Positions 38,324-48,274 are shown, counted from the first letter of the stretch. The stretch is DNA of 64,000 nt from Sphingomonas turrisvirgatae (GCF_001721295.1 NZ_MDDS01000017.1:1-64000), one strand, 5' to 3'. Numbers and translations: made by a program. Notes: generated by a model not told the origin, from the sequence alone.

Positions 38324-38686
38324 ATGATCGCCCTGCTTCTCGCCCCGCTCGCCGCCGCTGGCATGACCGCGCCCGCGCCCCCTTCGACCAGCGTCGGGCT
38401 GCACCAGTGGCGGCAACTCGCCGGCAAGCGGCTTCGCGCGGACAAGGTGGTCGAGGACAGCCGGTGCCCGATGAACGCGCGCTGCGTGTGGGCCGGGCGC
38501 ACCACAGTCAAAGTGACGTTGCGGGATGGCGCGCGCAGCCGAACAGCGAACGTCACGCTGGGCGAAGCAATCCCGTTCGCGGGGGGCAGGCTGGCACTTG
38601 TGTCGGTCAGCCCCGAACGAATGGCGGGGGCGCAGCCCAGACGGCCCGCCCCCTACCGATTCACCTTCCAGTTCCGCCGCGATTAG
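38324..38686 (+). CDS. small exported protein of unknown function
   Basis: 120 aa. Short N-terminal hydrophobic stretch (MIALLLAPLAAAGMTAPAPP) suggests export. The only striking motif is EDSRCPMNARCVWAGR, a two-cysteine loop likely to form a disulfide, found in small periplasmic proteins of Proteobacteria (from memory). Its stop overlaps the convergent aldolase stop by 4 nt. Confidence 0.6.
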   Translation: MIALLLAPLAAAGMTAPAPPSTSVGLHQWRQLAGKRLRADKVVEDSRCPMNARCVWAGRTTVKVTLRDGARSRTANVTLGEAIPFAGGRLALVSVSPERMAGAQPRRPAPYRFTFQFRRD

Positions 38687-39588
38687 GCCGGAACGCTCGT
38701 CTTCGTGGTCGAAGCCGCGTGGATCTCGTCGATCGCGCCGCTGAGCGAACCGTTGAACTCCTCGTCGCTCATCTGGTGGCGCAGATCCTCCAGCAGCGCG
38801 CGGCTGAAGCTTGCGATCATGCCGCGGTTCTTGGCCAGTTCCGCGCACGCTTCCGGCCGTGCATAGCCGCCCGACAGCGCCACGACGCGCAGGACGCGCG
38901 GGTGATCGACCAGCGGATCGAACAACCCCGACTTCTGCGGGATCGACAGCTTCAACATCACCTTGTCATCGCCCGGCATCGCGTCCAGCGCCTTCAGCAA
39001 TTCGTCGAGCAGGATCACTTCCGCCTCGGCACGCTGGGGCGACTTGATGTTGAGTTCCGGCTCCAGCATCGGGACCAGGCCGTGGCTCAACACTTGCAGC
39101 CCGACTTCGACCTGCTGTGCGACGATGGCGGCGATGCCCTCGCGGTTGGCAAGGTTGATGACCGACCGCTCCTTGGTCCCGAACACGCCCAGGCCCTTGG
39201 CCTTGACCAGCAGCGCGTCCAGGTCGGGCATCGGCTTCATCAGCTGAACGCCGTTCGCCTCGTCCTCCAGCCCCTTGTCGATCTTGATAAACGGCACCAC
39301 GCCGCGCTCGATCAGTGCCTGCGGCGTCGGCTTGCCGTCGACCTGCCCGTCCATGGTGCGCTCAAACAGGATCGCGCCGATCACCCTTTCGCCGTTGAAG
39401 CAGGGCGAGGTGATGATGCGGCTGCGCATGTCGTGGATCAGCGCGAACATCTCATCGTCGTTCGAGAAGGCGTCCGCCTCGATCCCATAGCCTTTCAGCG
39501 CCTTGGGCGTCGAGCCGCCCGACTGGTCCAGCGCTGCGATAAAACCGTTACCTTCGGCAATCTTGGCGGTCATTTCGGCGATGTTCAT
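38683..39588 (-). CDS. fda: class I fructose-bisphosphate aldolase
   Basis: 301 aa of the bacterial class I type: MNIAEMTAKIAEGNGFIAALDQSGGSTPKAL, FIKIDKGLED, and the Schiff-base region VMLKLSIPQK, with SGGYARPEACAEL. Cleaves fructose 1,6-bisphosphate without metal. Last gene of the tkt-gap-MOSC-pgk-fda set, 118 bp after pgk. Confidence 0.93.
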   Translation of the reverse strand: MNIAEMTAKIAEGNGFIAALDQSGGSTPKALKGYGIEADAFSNDDEMFALIHDMRSRIITSPCFNGERVIGAILFERTMDGQVDGKPTPQALIERGVVPFIKIDKGLEDEANGVQLMKPMPDLDALLVKAKGLGVFGTKERSVINLANREGIAAIVAQQVEVGLQVLSHGLVPMLEPELNIKSPQRAEAEVILLDELLKALDAMPGDDKVMLKLSIPQKSGLFDPLVDHPRVLRVVALSGGYARPEACAELAKNRGMIASFSRALLEDLRHQMSDEEFNGSLSGAIDEIHAASTTKTSVPA

Positions 39589-39706
39589 GATGTCCCCTCA
39601 GCGCGGATGATGAAATGCCTATTGCAGCGCAGCACGACGCTGAAAAGGGCTGCCATCGCTGGCAAGGAATCCCGGATCAGGAATCGCGCGTCGCTGGCTC
39701 AATCGG

Positions 39707-40912
39707 TCAGCGTGCGAGCGCGGCAACGCCGGGCAGTTCCTTGCCTTCCATCCACTCCAGGAATGCGCCGCCGGCTGTCGATACGAAGCTGATCTCGCCG
39801 CCCACGCCCGCCTGGTTGATCGCCGCCACGGTGTCCCCGCCGCCGGCGACCGAGACCAGGCCGCCTTCCTTGGTAAGCGCCGCAACGGTATGCGCCAACG
39901 CCATCGTGGCACGGTCGAAAGGCTGCGTCTCGAACGCACCCAGCGGCCCGTTCCACACCAGCGTGCGGCAGTTCTTGAGCACGTCGGCCAATGCCTCGGT
40001 CGCGGCCGGGCCGATATCCAGGATCATCTCGTCCGCCGCGACTTCATGAACATTGGCGGTGCGCAGGCTTGGCGGGTTCACCGCAAACTCCTTCGACACC
40101 TGCACGTCATAGGGCAGGTGAATCGTGCAGTTCGCCTTCTCCGCCGCCTCGAAGATCTCGTTCGCGGTGCCAACCAGATCGTGTTCGCACAGCGACTTGC
40201 CGACATCGACCCCACGCGCCGCCAGGAAGGTGTTCGCCATCCCGCCGCCGATGATCAAATGATCGACCTTGCCGACCATGGCCTTCAGCACGTCGAGCTT
40301 GGTCGAGACCTTGGCACCCCCGACCACCGCCGCGACCGGATGCTGCGGGTTGCCCAGCGCCTTGTCCAGCGCATCCAGTTCGGCCTCCATCTGCCGTCCG
40401 GCAAATGCCGGCAGCTTGTGGGCAAGGCCTTCGGTCGAAGCGTGCGCGCGGTGCGCGGCCGAGAAGGCGTCGTTGACATAGAGATCGCCTAGCGCGGCGA
40501 AGCGATCGATCACGGCGGGATCGTTCCTGGTCTCCCCGCCGAAAAAGCGGGTATTCTCGAGCAGCGCAATATCGCCGGCCTTCAGCGTCGCGACGGCTTC
40601 CTCGGCCCCTTCCCAGTTGATGTAACGCACCGGGCGGCCGAGCACCTGCTCGAACGGCTTGGTCAGCAGCGCAGTCGAATGTTCGGGGCTCGGCACCTTC
40701 GGCCGGCCGAAATGGGCGAGGACCAGCACGATCGCGCCCTTGTCGGCCAATTCGGCGACGGTCTGCACCGCCGCGCGAAGCCGGGTGTCGTCGGTCACCT
40801 CGGCGCCGTTCATCGGTGCGTTCAGATCCTCGCGCACCAGCACGCGCTTGCCGGTGACGTCGCCCATGTCGTCCAGCGTCTTGAACGCCCTGCTGCTTAC
40901 CGGCTCTGTCAT
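39707..40912 (-). CDS. pgk: phosphoglycerate kinase
   Basis: 401 aa, two-domain kinase. KRVLVREDLNAPM start region, LAHFGRPK, VGGAKVSTKLDVLKAM, and the C-terminal nucleotide motif VAGGGDTVAAI. Start MTEPVSSRAFKTLDD; its ATG overlaps the MOSC gene stop as ATGA. The longer frame to 41050 runs through the MOSC gene and is ignored. Confidence 0.96.
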   Translation of the reverse strand: MTEPVSSRAFKTLDDMGDVTGKRVLVREDLNAPMNGAEVTDDTRLRAAVQTVAELADKGAIVLVLAHFGRPKVPSPEHSTALLTKPFEQVLGRPVRYINWEGAEEAVATLKAGDIALLENTRFFGGETRNDPAVIDRFAALGDLYVNDAFSAAHRAHASTEGLAHKLPAFAGRQMEAELDALDKALGNPQHPVAAVVGGAKVSTKLDVLKAMVGKVDHLIIGGGMANTFLAARGVDVGKSLCEHDLVGTANEIFEAAEKANCTIHLPYDVQVSKEFAVNPPSLRTANVHEVAADEMILDIGPAATEALADVLKNCRTLVWNGPLGAFETQPFDRATMALAHTVAALTKEGGLVSVAGGGDTVAAINQAGVGGEISFVSTAGGAFLEWMEGKELPGVAALAR

Positions 40913-41361
40913 GTTTCGATCCTGATCTCGTCGCCAACCGCGATTTCGCCGGGGGCGATCACCATTGCACATACGCCGCCGCGCCAGTCCGGCATCAACG
41001 CCGCCTTCAACCCTTGCGCCAGCGCTTCCATGCGGCTGCAAGGGTCGCACTCGCAGCGCACTTCCAGCATCACGTCGGCACCGATCCGCAGCCGCGCGCC
41101 GGGCATTTGCGGCAGGTCGAGCCCATCGACCAACAGGTTGACCCGCCGCTGTTCCCAGCCGATCGAGCGCCCCAGTTCGGCCATGGCCGCTTCCCAGTCG
41201 CCCGCTTCCATCAGCGTGACCTGGCGCTTGTGCGGCTTGCCCTTCATAGCGCCACGAAAATCGCCGGCAATCCCGCCTTCCAGCGTCACCCGTGCACGAT
41301 CGATGGTCTCCATCGGTGCCTTGGGAAACTGGTGACGGGCAATACCGGCGATCCGTCCCAT
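40909..41361 (-). CDS. MOSC domain-containing protein
   Basis: 150 aa. MOSC fold with its conserved Cys segment (VRCECDPCSRMEALAQG) and the closing GGVCAMVIAPGEIAVGD. MOSC domains move sulfur or bind molybdenum cofactor; this stand-alone member has no assigned substrate. It is wedged between gap (1-nt gap) and pgk (4-nt overlap), so it is translated with the glycolytic enzymes. Confidence 0.9.
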   Translation of the reverse strand: MGRIAGIARHQFPKAPMETIDRARVTLEGGIAGDFRGAMKGKPHKRQVTLMEAGDWEAAMAELGRSIGWEQRRVNLLVDGLDLPQMPGARLRIGADVMLEVRCECDPCSRMEALAQGLKAALMPDWRGGVCAMVIAPGEIAVGDEIRIET

Positions 41362-41362
41362 C

Positions 41363-42370
41363 TTACCCCAGCTTGGCCATCGCCGAAGCGGTGTCGACCA
41401 TGCGGTTCGAGAAGCCCCATTCATTGTCGTACCAGCTGACGACACGCACCAGCTTGCCGTCGATCACCGCCGTCTCAAGGCTGTCGATAGTCGAGGAAGC
41501 GGGATTGTGGACGATGTCGATCGACACCAGCGGCTCGTCCGAAAATGCCAGCACGCCCTTAAGCGGCCCGCTTTCGGCGGCCGCCTTCAGGATCGAGTTG
41601 ACCTCCTCCTTGGTCGTGTCGCGCTTCGGCGTGAAGGTCAGGTCGATCAGCGAGCCGTCCGGCACCGGCACGCGCACCGACGAACCGTCCAGCTTGCCCT
41701 TCAGTTCGGGCAGCACTTCGCCCACTGCACGCGCGGCGCCCGTGGTGGTCGGGATCATGCTCATCGCCGCGGCACGGGCGCGACGCAGATCGTCATGGAT
41801 CTGGTCGAGGATCTTCTGGTCGTTGGTATAGGCGTGGATCGTGGTCATCAGGCCACGCTCGATGCCGATGCTGTCGTTCAGCACCTTGGCGACCGGCGCC
41901 AGGCAGTTGGTGGTGCACGACGCGTTCGACACGATCGTATGACCGGCCTCGAGCTTGTCGTGGTTCACGCCATAAACAACGGTCAGGTCAACGTTCTTGC
42001 CCGGGGCAGAGATCAGCACCTTCTTCGCGCCGGCGTCGAGATGCTTCTGCGCCGATGCGCGGTCGGTGAAGAAACCAGTGCACTCCAGCACGATGTCGAC
42101 GGCGTTGGCGGCATGCGGCAGGTTGGCGGGGTCGCGCTCCTTGGTCACCTTCACGCGCTTGCCGTCGATCACCAGGTCGTCGCCCTCGGCCGTGACGGTG
42201 CCGGGATATTTGCCATGCACGCTGTCGCGGCTGAACAGCCACGCATTCGACTTCGCGTCGGCCAGATCATTGATCGTCACCAGTTCAAGACCGCTTTCCG
42301 GGCGCTCGAGAATGGCGCGCGCCACCAAGCGGCCGATCCGTCCGAACCCGTTGATCGCAACCTTCGTCAT
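41363..42370 (-). CDS. gap: glyceraldehyde-3-phosphate dehydrogenase, type I
   Basis: 335 aa. NAD-binding [16 protein letters not shown], catalytic Cys in [12 protein letters not shown] and the family C-terminus [13 protein letters not shown]. The start [13 protein letters not shown] at 42370 is conserved; an in-frame codon at 42391 would overlap tkt. 10 bp downstream of tkt. Confidence 0.96.
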   Translation of the reverse strand: MTKVAINGFGRIGRLVARAILERPESGLELVTINDLADAKSNAWLFSRDSVHGKYPGTVTAEGDDLVIDGKRVKVTKERDPANLPHAANAVDIVLECTGFFTDRASAQKHLDAGAKKVLISAPGKNVDLTVVYGVNHDKLEAGHTIVSNASCTTNCLAPVAKVLNDSIGIERGLMTTIHAYTNDQKILDQIHDDLRRARAAAMSMIPTTTGAARAVGEVLPELKGKLDGSSVRVPVPDGSLIDLTFTPKRDTTKEEVNSILKAAAESGPLKGVLAFSDEPLVSIDIVHNPASSTIDSLETAVIDGKLVRVVSWYDNEWGFSNRMVDTASAMAKLG

Positions 42371-42380
42371 GTGCTTCTCC

Positions 42381-44363
42381 TCAAGCGCCAAGTTTGGCCA
42401 GGATCTGCGCGCTGATCTTGTCAGCGGTCAGACCGAAATAATCGTAGACATCGTTGATCGGCGCCGACGCGCCATAACGGTCGATGCCAAAGCGCATGCC
42501 GTCCACCATCGTGTAGCGTTCCCAGCCGAACGTCGTGCCTGCCTCGATCGAGACGCGCAGCAGTTCCTCGGGCTTGAGCGGCGGCAGCACGTCGTCGCGA
42601 TATTCCGCCGGCTGCGCGTCGAAACGCGACCAGCACGGCATGGACACGACATCGGCGCCAATCCCCTTGGCTTCCAGTTCGGCGCGGACGGCAACGGCGA
42701 TCTCGACCTCGGACCCGGTGGCGATCAGGACAACCTTGCGCGGCGCCTCAGCGGCCTGCAGGCGATAGCCACCGCGCGCCGCCCCGCCGCTGCTCAACTG
42801 CGGCAGGTTCTGGCGCGACAGTGCGAGCAATGATGGACCGTCCTTGCGTGCCACCGACTGGGCCCACGCCTCGGCCGTCTCGACCGTGTCGCACGGCCGC
42901 CACAGCTCGAGGTTCGGGATCATGCGCAGCGACATGACGTGCTCGACCGGCTGGTGGGTCGGGCCATCTTCGCCAAGGCCGATCGAATCGTGCGTCATCA
43001 CATAGACGACACGGGCGTTCTGAAGCGCCGACAGCCGGATGGCGGGCCGTGCATAGTCGGAGAACACCAGGAACGTGCCGCCATAGGGCAGAACCCCGCC
43101 ATGCAGCGCCATGCCGTTCATCGCCGCGGCCATGCCGAACTCGCGAATGCCGTAGCGGATATAGCGGCCGGTCCGGTTATCGGCGGTAAAGTCGTCCAGC
43201 CCCTTGGTCAGCGTATTGTTGGACGGGGTGAGGTCGGCCGAGCCCCCGATCGTCTCGGGCAGCGCGGCGTTGATCGCGTCGAGCGCCATCTGACTCGCCA
43301 CCCGCGTCGCGATCTTCTTGGGGTCGGCCAACAGGCCCTCGATATAGCTGTCGAGCGAGAATCCTGCCGGCAGGTCGCCCGCCATCCGGCGTTGGAACTC
43401 GGCGCGATCGGCGTGACCGGCAAGTCGCTGCTTCCAACCGGCATGCGGCGCGGCCGCGCGCCTGCCGGTCTCGAGCCAGGCTTCGCGGATATCGTCCGGC
43501 ACAACGAACGGCTCGGACGTCCAGCCCAGCGTTTCGCGGGCCGCGGCGACCTCGGCCGCGCCCAGCGCGGCGCCATGCGTCGCGGACGTGCCTTGCTTGT
43601 TCGGCGCGCCCTTGCCGATGATCGTGGTGCAACGGACCAGCGAGGGCCGCTCGTCGGCGATCGCCGCGTCGAACGCCTTGGCGATGCTGGCGGGGTCGTG
43701 CCCATCGCAGCTGACGACATGCCAGCCGGTGGCGGCATAGCGAGCCGGAATGTCCTCGCTGGACGAGAGCGACACCTTGCCGTCGATCGTGATGTTGTTG
43801 TCGTCCCACAACACGATCAGCCGGCCCAGCTTCAGGTGCCCGGCGATGCCGATCGCCTCGTGGTTGATGCCTTCCATCAGGCATCCGTCGCCAGCGACCA
43901 CCCAGGTACGGTGATCAACCAGCGAATCGTCGAAGACGGCATTCAGGTGCCGTTCGGCCGCGGCCATGCCGACCGCCATTGCAAGGCCCTGGCCCAGCGG
44001 GCCGGTCGTGCACTCGACGCCCGGCAGCTCGAAATTCTCGGGGTGCCCGGCGCACGGGCTGTGCAGCTTGCGAAAGCGGCTGATGTCCTCGATCGTGGGA
44101 CGTGCGTAGCCGGTGAGATGCAACAACGCATAGATCAGCATCGAACCATGACCGGCAGACAGCACGAAGCGGTCGCGGTCGGCCCATTTCGGGTCGGCCG
44201 GATCGTATTTCAGATAATCGCTGAACAGCACGGTCGCGACATCGGCCATGCCCATCGGCATGCCCGGATGACCCGAATTGGCGGCCTCCACCGCGTCCAT
44301 CGCAAGCGCGCGAATGGCGTTGGCCCGCTCGCTGAACGGAACGGCACTGAACGAAACGGTCAC
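42381..44363 (-). CDS. tkt: transketolase
   Basis: 660 aa thiamine-diphosphate enzyme. [24 protein letters not shown], the ThDP motif [13 protein letters not shown] and the central pyrimidine domain ending [10 protein letters not shown]. Start GTG 44363 ([14 protein letters not shown]) with GGGGA 7 nt upstream; the open frame continues to 45083 over zapA but without family similarity. Heads the carbon-metabolism operon running to fda. Confidence 0.95.
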   Translation of the reverse strand: MTVSFSAVPFSERANAIRALAMDAVEAANSGHPGMPMGMADVATVLFSDYLKYDPADPKWADRDRFVLSAGHGSMLIYALLHLTGYARPTIEDISRFRKLHSPCAGHPENFELPGVECTTGPLGQGLAMAVGMAAAERHLNAVFDDSLVDHRTWVVAGDGCLMEGINHEAIGIAGHLKLGRLIVLWDDNNITIDGKVSLSSSEDIPARYAATGWHVVSCDGHDPASIAKAFDAAIADERPSLVRCTTIIGKGAPNKQGTSATHGAALGAAEVAAARETLGWTSEPFVVPDDIREAWLETGRRAAAPHAGWKQRLAGHADRAEFQRRMAGDLPAGFSLDSYIEGLLADPKKIATRVASQMALDAINAALPETIGGSADLTPSNNTLTKGLDDFTADNRTGRYIRYGIREFGMAAAMNGMALHGGVLPYGGTFLVFSDYARPAIRLSALQNARVVYVMTHDSIGLGEDGPTHQPVEHVMSLRMIPNLELWRPCDTVETAEAWAQSVARKDGPSLLALSRQNLPQLSSGGAARGGYRLQAAEAPRKVVLIATGSEVEIAVAVRAELEAKGIGADVVSMPCWSRFDAQPAEYRDDVLPPLKPEELLRVSIEAGTTFGWERYTMVDGMRFGIDRYGASAPINDVYDYFGLTADKISAQILAKLGA

Positions 44364-44499
44364 GGCAGGTCCCCTGATGCCGGGCCCCGCGTCTCGCCTG
44401 CCCGGCGACTCGAATGTGGCGTGCCTTTGGGGCGCACGGGCGCGCACGTCAACCGCCCGGGGCTTGCGAGCGAGGTAAAGCCTGCCTATCCAACTGGGC

Positions 44500-44682
44500 A
44501 TGACGGAGGCGTCCCACCCAGCGCTCGACCGCATCGAGCGCGCGCTGTCCCGGATCGAGGCAGCCTCTCGCCGACGCGCCTTCGATGCTGATGCACTTGC
44601 ACGCCGGCATTTCGCGCTACGCGAAAAGGTCGAGGATGCCATTGCGGCGCTGGATTCGCTGATCGACGGGCAGAAGGATTGA
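44500..44682 (+). CDS. small helical protein upstream of zapA
   Basis: 60 aa, nearly all helix with heptad-like Leu/Ile/Ala spacing (LDRIERALSRIEAA ... LREKVEDAIAALDSLIDG). Its TGA overlaps the zapA ATG. I know it only as the conserved small ORF before zapA in sphingomonads; a coiled-coil partner of ZapA or FtsZ is a guess. Confidence 0.65.
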   Translation: MTEASHPALDRIERALSRIEAASRRRAFDADALARRHFALREKVEDAIAALDSLIDGQKD

Positions 44683-44981
44683 TGGGCCAGGTAACGCTGA
44701 CCATCGCCGGCCGCCCGCACAGCATCGCCTGTCGCGATGGTGAGGAACTTCAGCTCGAGCGGCTCGGCGCGCTGCTTTCGCGCCACACCGACACCGCACA
44801 GCGCGCGTCGGGCGGCAATTACGAACGCACCTTGCTGTTCCTCAGCCTGATCCTGGCCGACCAATTGGACGAAGCCGAGCGCAATCCGCCCGCCGGCGTG
44901 TCGCCCGTGCTGCTCGAAAATCTTGCCGATCGCCTCGAAGCCGTCGCCGCGACCCTTGAGGATGGCGGCACAAACGCCTAA
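44682..44981 (+). CDS. zapA: cell division protein ZapA
   Basis: 99 aa. Begins MGQVTLTIAGRPHSIACRDGEE, the ZapA opening (beta strand plus the GxxY-like DGEE turn), followed by helices. Bundles FtsZ filaments at the division ring. Followed by 6S RNA and formyl-THF cyclo-ligase, the classic arrangement. Confidence 0.88.
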   Translation: MGQVTLTIAGRPHSIACRDGEELQLERLGALLSRHTDTAQRASGGNYERTLLFLSLILADQLDEAERNPPAGVSPVLLENLADRLEAVAATLEDGGTNA

Positions 44982-44987
44982 ATATGT

Positions 44988-45153
44988 CTGTGGCGGGCAC
45001 TGCCCGGTACGAGCTAAGATCATCCCTGAGGCTATTTCTTCATCCAAGGGAGCTGTCCCTGCCCGGGTCCTGGCCCGAAGCACATGGTTCCCACCTGACG
45101 TTCTGTGCGTCAGTGGATATCACCGCACACGGCCCATGGTGGTCCCGCCACCC
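44988..45153 (+). ncRNA. ssrS: 6S RNA
   Basis: The 200 bp between zapA and the cyclo-ligase contain no gene but match the standard ssrS position. A closing stem GTGGCGGG (44990-44997) pairs perfectly with CCCGCCAC (45144-45151); between them are further pairings (TGCCCGG near 45003, CCCGGGT near 45061) around a large single-stranded centre. Span about 165 nt, right for alphaproteobacterial 6S RNA, which binds RNA polymerase holoenzyme in stationary phase. Ends are approximate. Confidence 0.88.
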
Positions 45154-45181
45154 TCGACTTTGAGGCATTCGGAACGTCGCG

Positions 45182-45733
45182 ATGGATGATAAACGCACCC
45201 TTCGCGCTCGGATGCGCTCACTGCGTGACGAGTTTGCGATGACGATCGGCGGCGTGATCGAACCGCCGCCCGCGCTGCTCGATCGCTTCGTGCCCGGCGC
45301 AACCGTTTCAAGCTATATGCCGGTCGGCAGCGAGGCCGATCCAAGCGCCATCGCCTTTGCCGCCGCCGAGCGCGGCTGCCGCATCGTGCTGCCCCATGTC
45401 GCCAGCCGCGAATCGCCCGTCGCTTTCCATGTCTGGAACCCGGGCGAGCCGCTGATCGCCGGACCGCTCGGCCTTCAGCAGCCCTCGACCGACAGCGTCG
45501 AGGCGGAGCCGGACGTCATCCTCACCCCCCTGCTTGCGTTCGACGCCGCGCTCAATCGGCTTGGTCAGGGCGCCGGCCATTATGATCGGGTGTTCGAACG
45601 ACTCCCCGGCGCCTGGCGGATCGGCGTCGCCTGGTCGGTCCAGCGCGTCCAACTGCTGGTCACCGATTCCTGGGACGTGCCGCTGCACGGCGTCGTCACC
45701 GAAGCGATGGCTTATGGCGAGGTGGCAGCATGA
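45182..45733 (+). CDS. 5-formyltetrahydrofolate cyclo-ligase
   Basis: 183 aa (ygfA/fau family); converts 5-formyl-THF to 5,10-methenyl-THF using ATP. The C-terminal signature is present as LNRLGQGAGHYDRVF, and N-terminal basic residues (KRTLRARMRSLRD) bind phosphate. Located right after 6S RNA as in many proteobacteria, which points to a shared transcript. Its stop overlaps DUF2842 by 4 nt. Confidence 0.92.
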   Translation: MDDKRTLRARMRSLRDEFAMTIGGVIEPPPALLDRFVPGATVSSYMPVGSEADPSAIAFAAAERGCRIVLPHVASRESPVAFHVWNPGEPLIAGPLGLQQPSTDSVEAEPDVILTPLLAFDAALNRLGQGAGHYDRVFERLPGAWRIGVAWSVQRVQLLVTDSWDVPLHGVVTEAMAYGEVAA

Positions 45734-45951
45734 ACCCGTCGTGGCGCAAGCCGGCCGGCGCCTTTGCCATCGTCGCGCTGATCGTGACGTGGTGCGTGCT
45801 CATCGCCAGCTTTTCAGGCACGATCGGCGGCTGGCCGATCCTGGTTCAGCTCGTCTTCTACGTCATCACCGGCGTCGTGTGGATCATGCCGCTAAAGCCG
45901 CTGCTGCTCTGGATGGAGACCGGCCGCTGGCGCGTGCCTGAACCGGACTGA
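45730..45951 (+). CDS. DUF2842 membrane protein
   Basis: 73 aa with two transmembrane helices (FAIVALIVTWCVLIASF and LVQLVFYVITGVVWIMPLKPLLLWM) and the conserved end GRWRVPEPD. Alphaproteobacterial family of unknown function, commonly next to the cyclo-ligase. Confidence 0.88.
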   Translation: MNPSWRKPAGAFAIVALIVTWCVLIASFSGTIGGWPILVQLVFYVITGVVWIMPLKPLLLWMETGRWRVPEPD

Positions 45952-45961
45952 TTCGGGCCGG

Positions 45962-46327
45962 TCACACGGGCGGGATCGTGTAATAGGCAGCCAATTGCTC
46001 GCGATACGCGCGGTCATAGCTCGGCTCGTCATCGCCTTCGGCATCATAGCCTGGCGCGCTGTCGATCTGCTCCCTGGTGATGTCAACCACATAGCCGCCC
46101 TGCTCGGGCTCGTAGGTTAGCGCCCGCCACGGCAGCGGATAATGGCGATGGCCGATCCCCAGCACGCCGCCAAATGCCAGCACGGCATATTCGACCTGAC
46201 CGGAAACCTTGTCGACCATGAAGCGCTCAACCGTGCCCAGCCGCTCGCCCATGCGGCTGTACACGGCCGTGCCCTCCACTCGATCCGAAGCGATCATCGG
46301 ATTGGGACTCTCGACCCTGGCGTTCAT
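45962..46327 (-). CDS. PRC-barrel domain protein
   Basis: 121 aa. A PRC barrel spans about residues 13-85 (GTAVYSRMGERLGTVERFMVDKVSGQVEYAVLAF then HYPLPWRALTY). Tail is acidic and Tyr-rich (GDDEPSYDRAYREQLAAYY). PRC barrels often act in RNA processing or photosynthesis, but this stand-alone type is undefined and frequently stress-linked. The huge open frame continuing to 48961 is a GC artefact. Confidence 0.85.
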   Translation of the reverse strand: MNARVESPNPMIASDRVEGTAVYSRMGERLGTVERFMVDKVSGQVEYAVLAFGGVLGIGHRHYPLPWRALTYEPEQGGYVVDITREQIDSAPGYDAEGDDEPSYDRAYREQLAAYYTIPPV

Positions 46328-46408
46328 CGCATGTCTCCTTGCTCCTTCACTCAACGCGTCCGCACGCACTCGGTTGCCGTTCAGCGGCAGCCGGCCTAGG
46401 TCCGTCAC

Positions 46409-48274
46409 ATGCGCAACCACTTTCTCGCAGCCCTGCTGCTCACCGCCGTTCCGACCCTTGCCCAGGCGCAGGCCGTCGCGCCGATCCTGACGACGCCCGA
46501 GGCGAAGGACGTGTGGACCTATGCCCGCCCTGCGGAGGCGCGGGTTACCCATGTCGACCTCGACCTGGATGTCGATTTCGCGGCCAAGGTGGTGCGCGGA
46601 ACCGCCATCCTCGACGTGCTGGCGGCGCGTGGTGCCAAGGCCATCGTCCTCGACACGCTGGATCTCGAAATCTTCGGGATCACCGACGAGCGCGGCCGCG
46701 CCCTCGCCTACTCGCTCGGCAAGAAGGACGCCGAACTCGGCAGCCCGCTGACGATCCAGCTGAACGGCGCCAGAAAGATCCGGATCGCCTACAAGTCCGC
46801 GCCCGGCGCGCGAGCGCTGCAATGGCTCACCCCGCAGCAGACCGCCGGCAAGCGCCACCCTTATCTGTTCAGCCAGGGTCAGGCGATCAACAACCGCAGC
46901 TGGATCCCGACTCAGGACAGCCCCGGCATCCGCCAGACCTGGCGCGCGAAGATCACCGTGCCCGAGGGGCTGACTGCGGTGATGAGCGCGCGCGCCGACA
47001 CGCCCGGCGGCGTTGCCGCGGGGACGAAGCGCGCCTTCACCTATACCATGACCAACCCGGTCCCGCCCTATCTGATCGCGATCGCGGTCGGCGACCTCAA
47101 GTTCCGCCCGCTCGGCCCACGCTCGGGCGTTTGGTCCGAAGCGGACATGCTCGACAAGGCAGCGGCCGAGTTCGCCGATGTCGAGAAGATGATCGACGCC
47201 GCGCAGGCACTCTACGGCCCTTATCGCTGGGGCCGCTATGACATGCTGGTGCTGCCGCCCAGCTTCCCGTTCGGGGGGATGGAGAACCCCAACCTCACCT
47301 TCCTCACCCCCACCATCGTCACCGGCGACAAGTCGAACACCGACGTCGTCGCGCATGAGCTGGCGCATAGCTGGTCGGGCAACCTCGTCACCAACGCGAC
47401 CTGGTCGGACAGCTGGCTGAACGAAGGCTTCACCACCTATTTCGAGAACCGCATCATGGAGGCGCTGTACGGCAAGGAGCGTGCGGCAGTGAATTCGCAG
47501 CTGGATTTCGCCGGCATGGTTCGCGACGTGAAGGCGGCCGGCGGCGATGCCGCGCCATCCACCTGCCTGCACGGCGATCCCGGGGAGACTGCGGGGCAGC
47601 TGGATTACCTGAAGGGCAGCACCTTCCTGCGCACGATCGAATACGCGGTGGGAAGAGCCAAATGGGACGCCTATCTGCGCAGCTATTTCGACCGCCATGC
47701 CTTCCAGCCGCAGACCAGCGCCGGCTTCCTTGCCGACTTGCGCAAGAACCTGATCAAGGGCGACCGCGTGCTCGAGACCAAGCTTCAGCTCGACCGCTGG
47801 GTCTATCAACCGGGTGTGCCGAGCAACGCGGTCGAGGTGAAATCGCAGACCCTGGCGAAGATCGACGCACAGCTTGCTGCGTTCAACGCCGGCGGTGCCG
47901 CCAGCGCGATCGATGCGACCGGTTGGTCCACGCAACAATGGAAACGCTTTCTCGACAACCTTCCGCGCCAGCAGAGTGCCGCGCGCCTGAAGGAACTCGA
48001 CGACGCGCTCGGCCTCTCCAACTCGCCCAACGCCTATGTCCAGTCGGCCTGGTTCGACCTTGCCATCGCGAACCGCTACGAGCCTATCGTCCCGGCGCTC
48101 GAAGCCTATCTGACCCGGGTCGGACGCAACCTGCTGGTGACGCCGCTCTACCGCGGCTTGAAGGCGCAGGGCAGCTGGGGCGAGCCCATCGCGCGCCGCA
48201 TCTTCGCCAAGGCGCAACCCGGCTATCACCCGGTTACGGTCGGCGCGGTCAGCCGCATCCTCGCGTCCGAATAA
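46409..48274 (+). CDS. secreted M1 family metallopeptidase (LTA4 hydrolase-like)
   Basis: 621 aa. Signal peptide MRNHFLAALLLTAVPTLAQA; beta domain; catalytic domain with exopeptidase motif GGMENPN and zinc motif HELAHSWSGN...NEGF (HEXXH-18-E); C-terminal helical repeat domain as in leukotriene A4 hydrolase. Exported zinc aminopeptidase, likely for peptide scavenging. Confidence 0.95.
   Translation: MRNHFLAALLLTAVPTLAQAQAVAPILTTPEAKDVWTYARPAEARVTHVDLDLDVDFAAKVVRGTAILDVLAARGAKAIVLDTLDLEIFGITDERGRALAYSLGKKDAELGSPLTIQLNGARKIRIAYKSAPGARALQWLTPQQTAGKRHPYLFSQGQAINNRSWIPTQDSPGIRQTWRAKITVPEGLTAVMSARADTPGGVAAGTKRAFTYTMTNPVPPYLIAIAVGDLKFRPLGPRSGVWSEADMLDKAAAEFADVEKMIDAAQALYGPYRWGRYDMLVLPPSFPFGGMENPNLTFLTPTIVTGDKSNTDVVAHELAHSWSGNLVTNATWSDSWLNEGFTTYFENRIMEALYGKERAAVNSQLDFAGMVRDVKAAGGDAAPSTCLHGDPGETAGQLDYLKGSTFLRTIEYAVGRAKWDAYLRSYFDRHAFQPQTSAGFLADLRKNLIKGDRVLETKLQLDRWVYQPGVPSNAVEVKSQTLAKIDAQLAAFNAGGAASAIDATGWSTQQWKRFLDNLPRQQSAARLKELDDALGLSNSPNAYVQSAWFDLAIANRYEPIVPALEAYLTRVGRNLLVTPLYRGLKAQGSWGEPIARRIFAKAQPGYHPVTVGAVSRILASE

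Noticed and set aside
44364-45083. N-terminal extension of transketolase over zapA and 6S RNA
   Set aside because: The open frame continues but loses all transketolase similarity at GTG 44363, where a Shine-Dalgarno sequence fits, and the opposite strand carries real genes.
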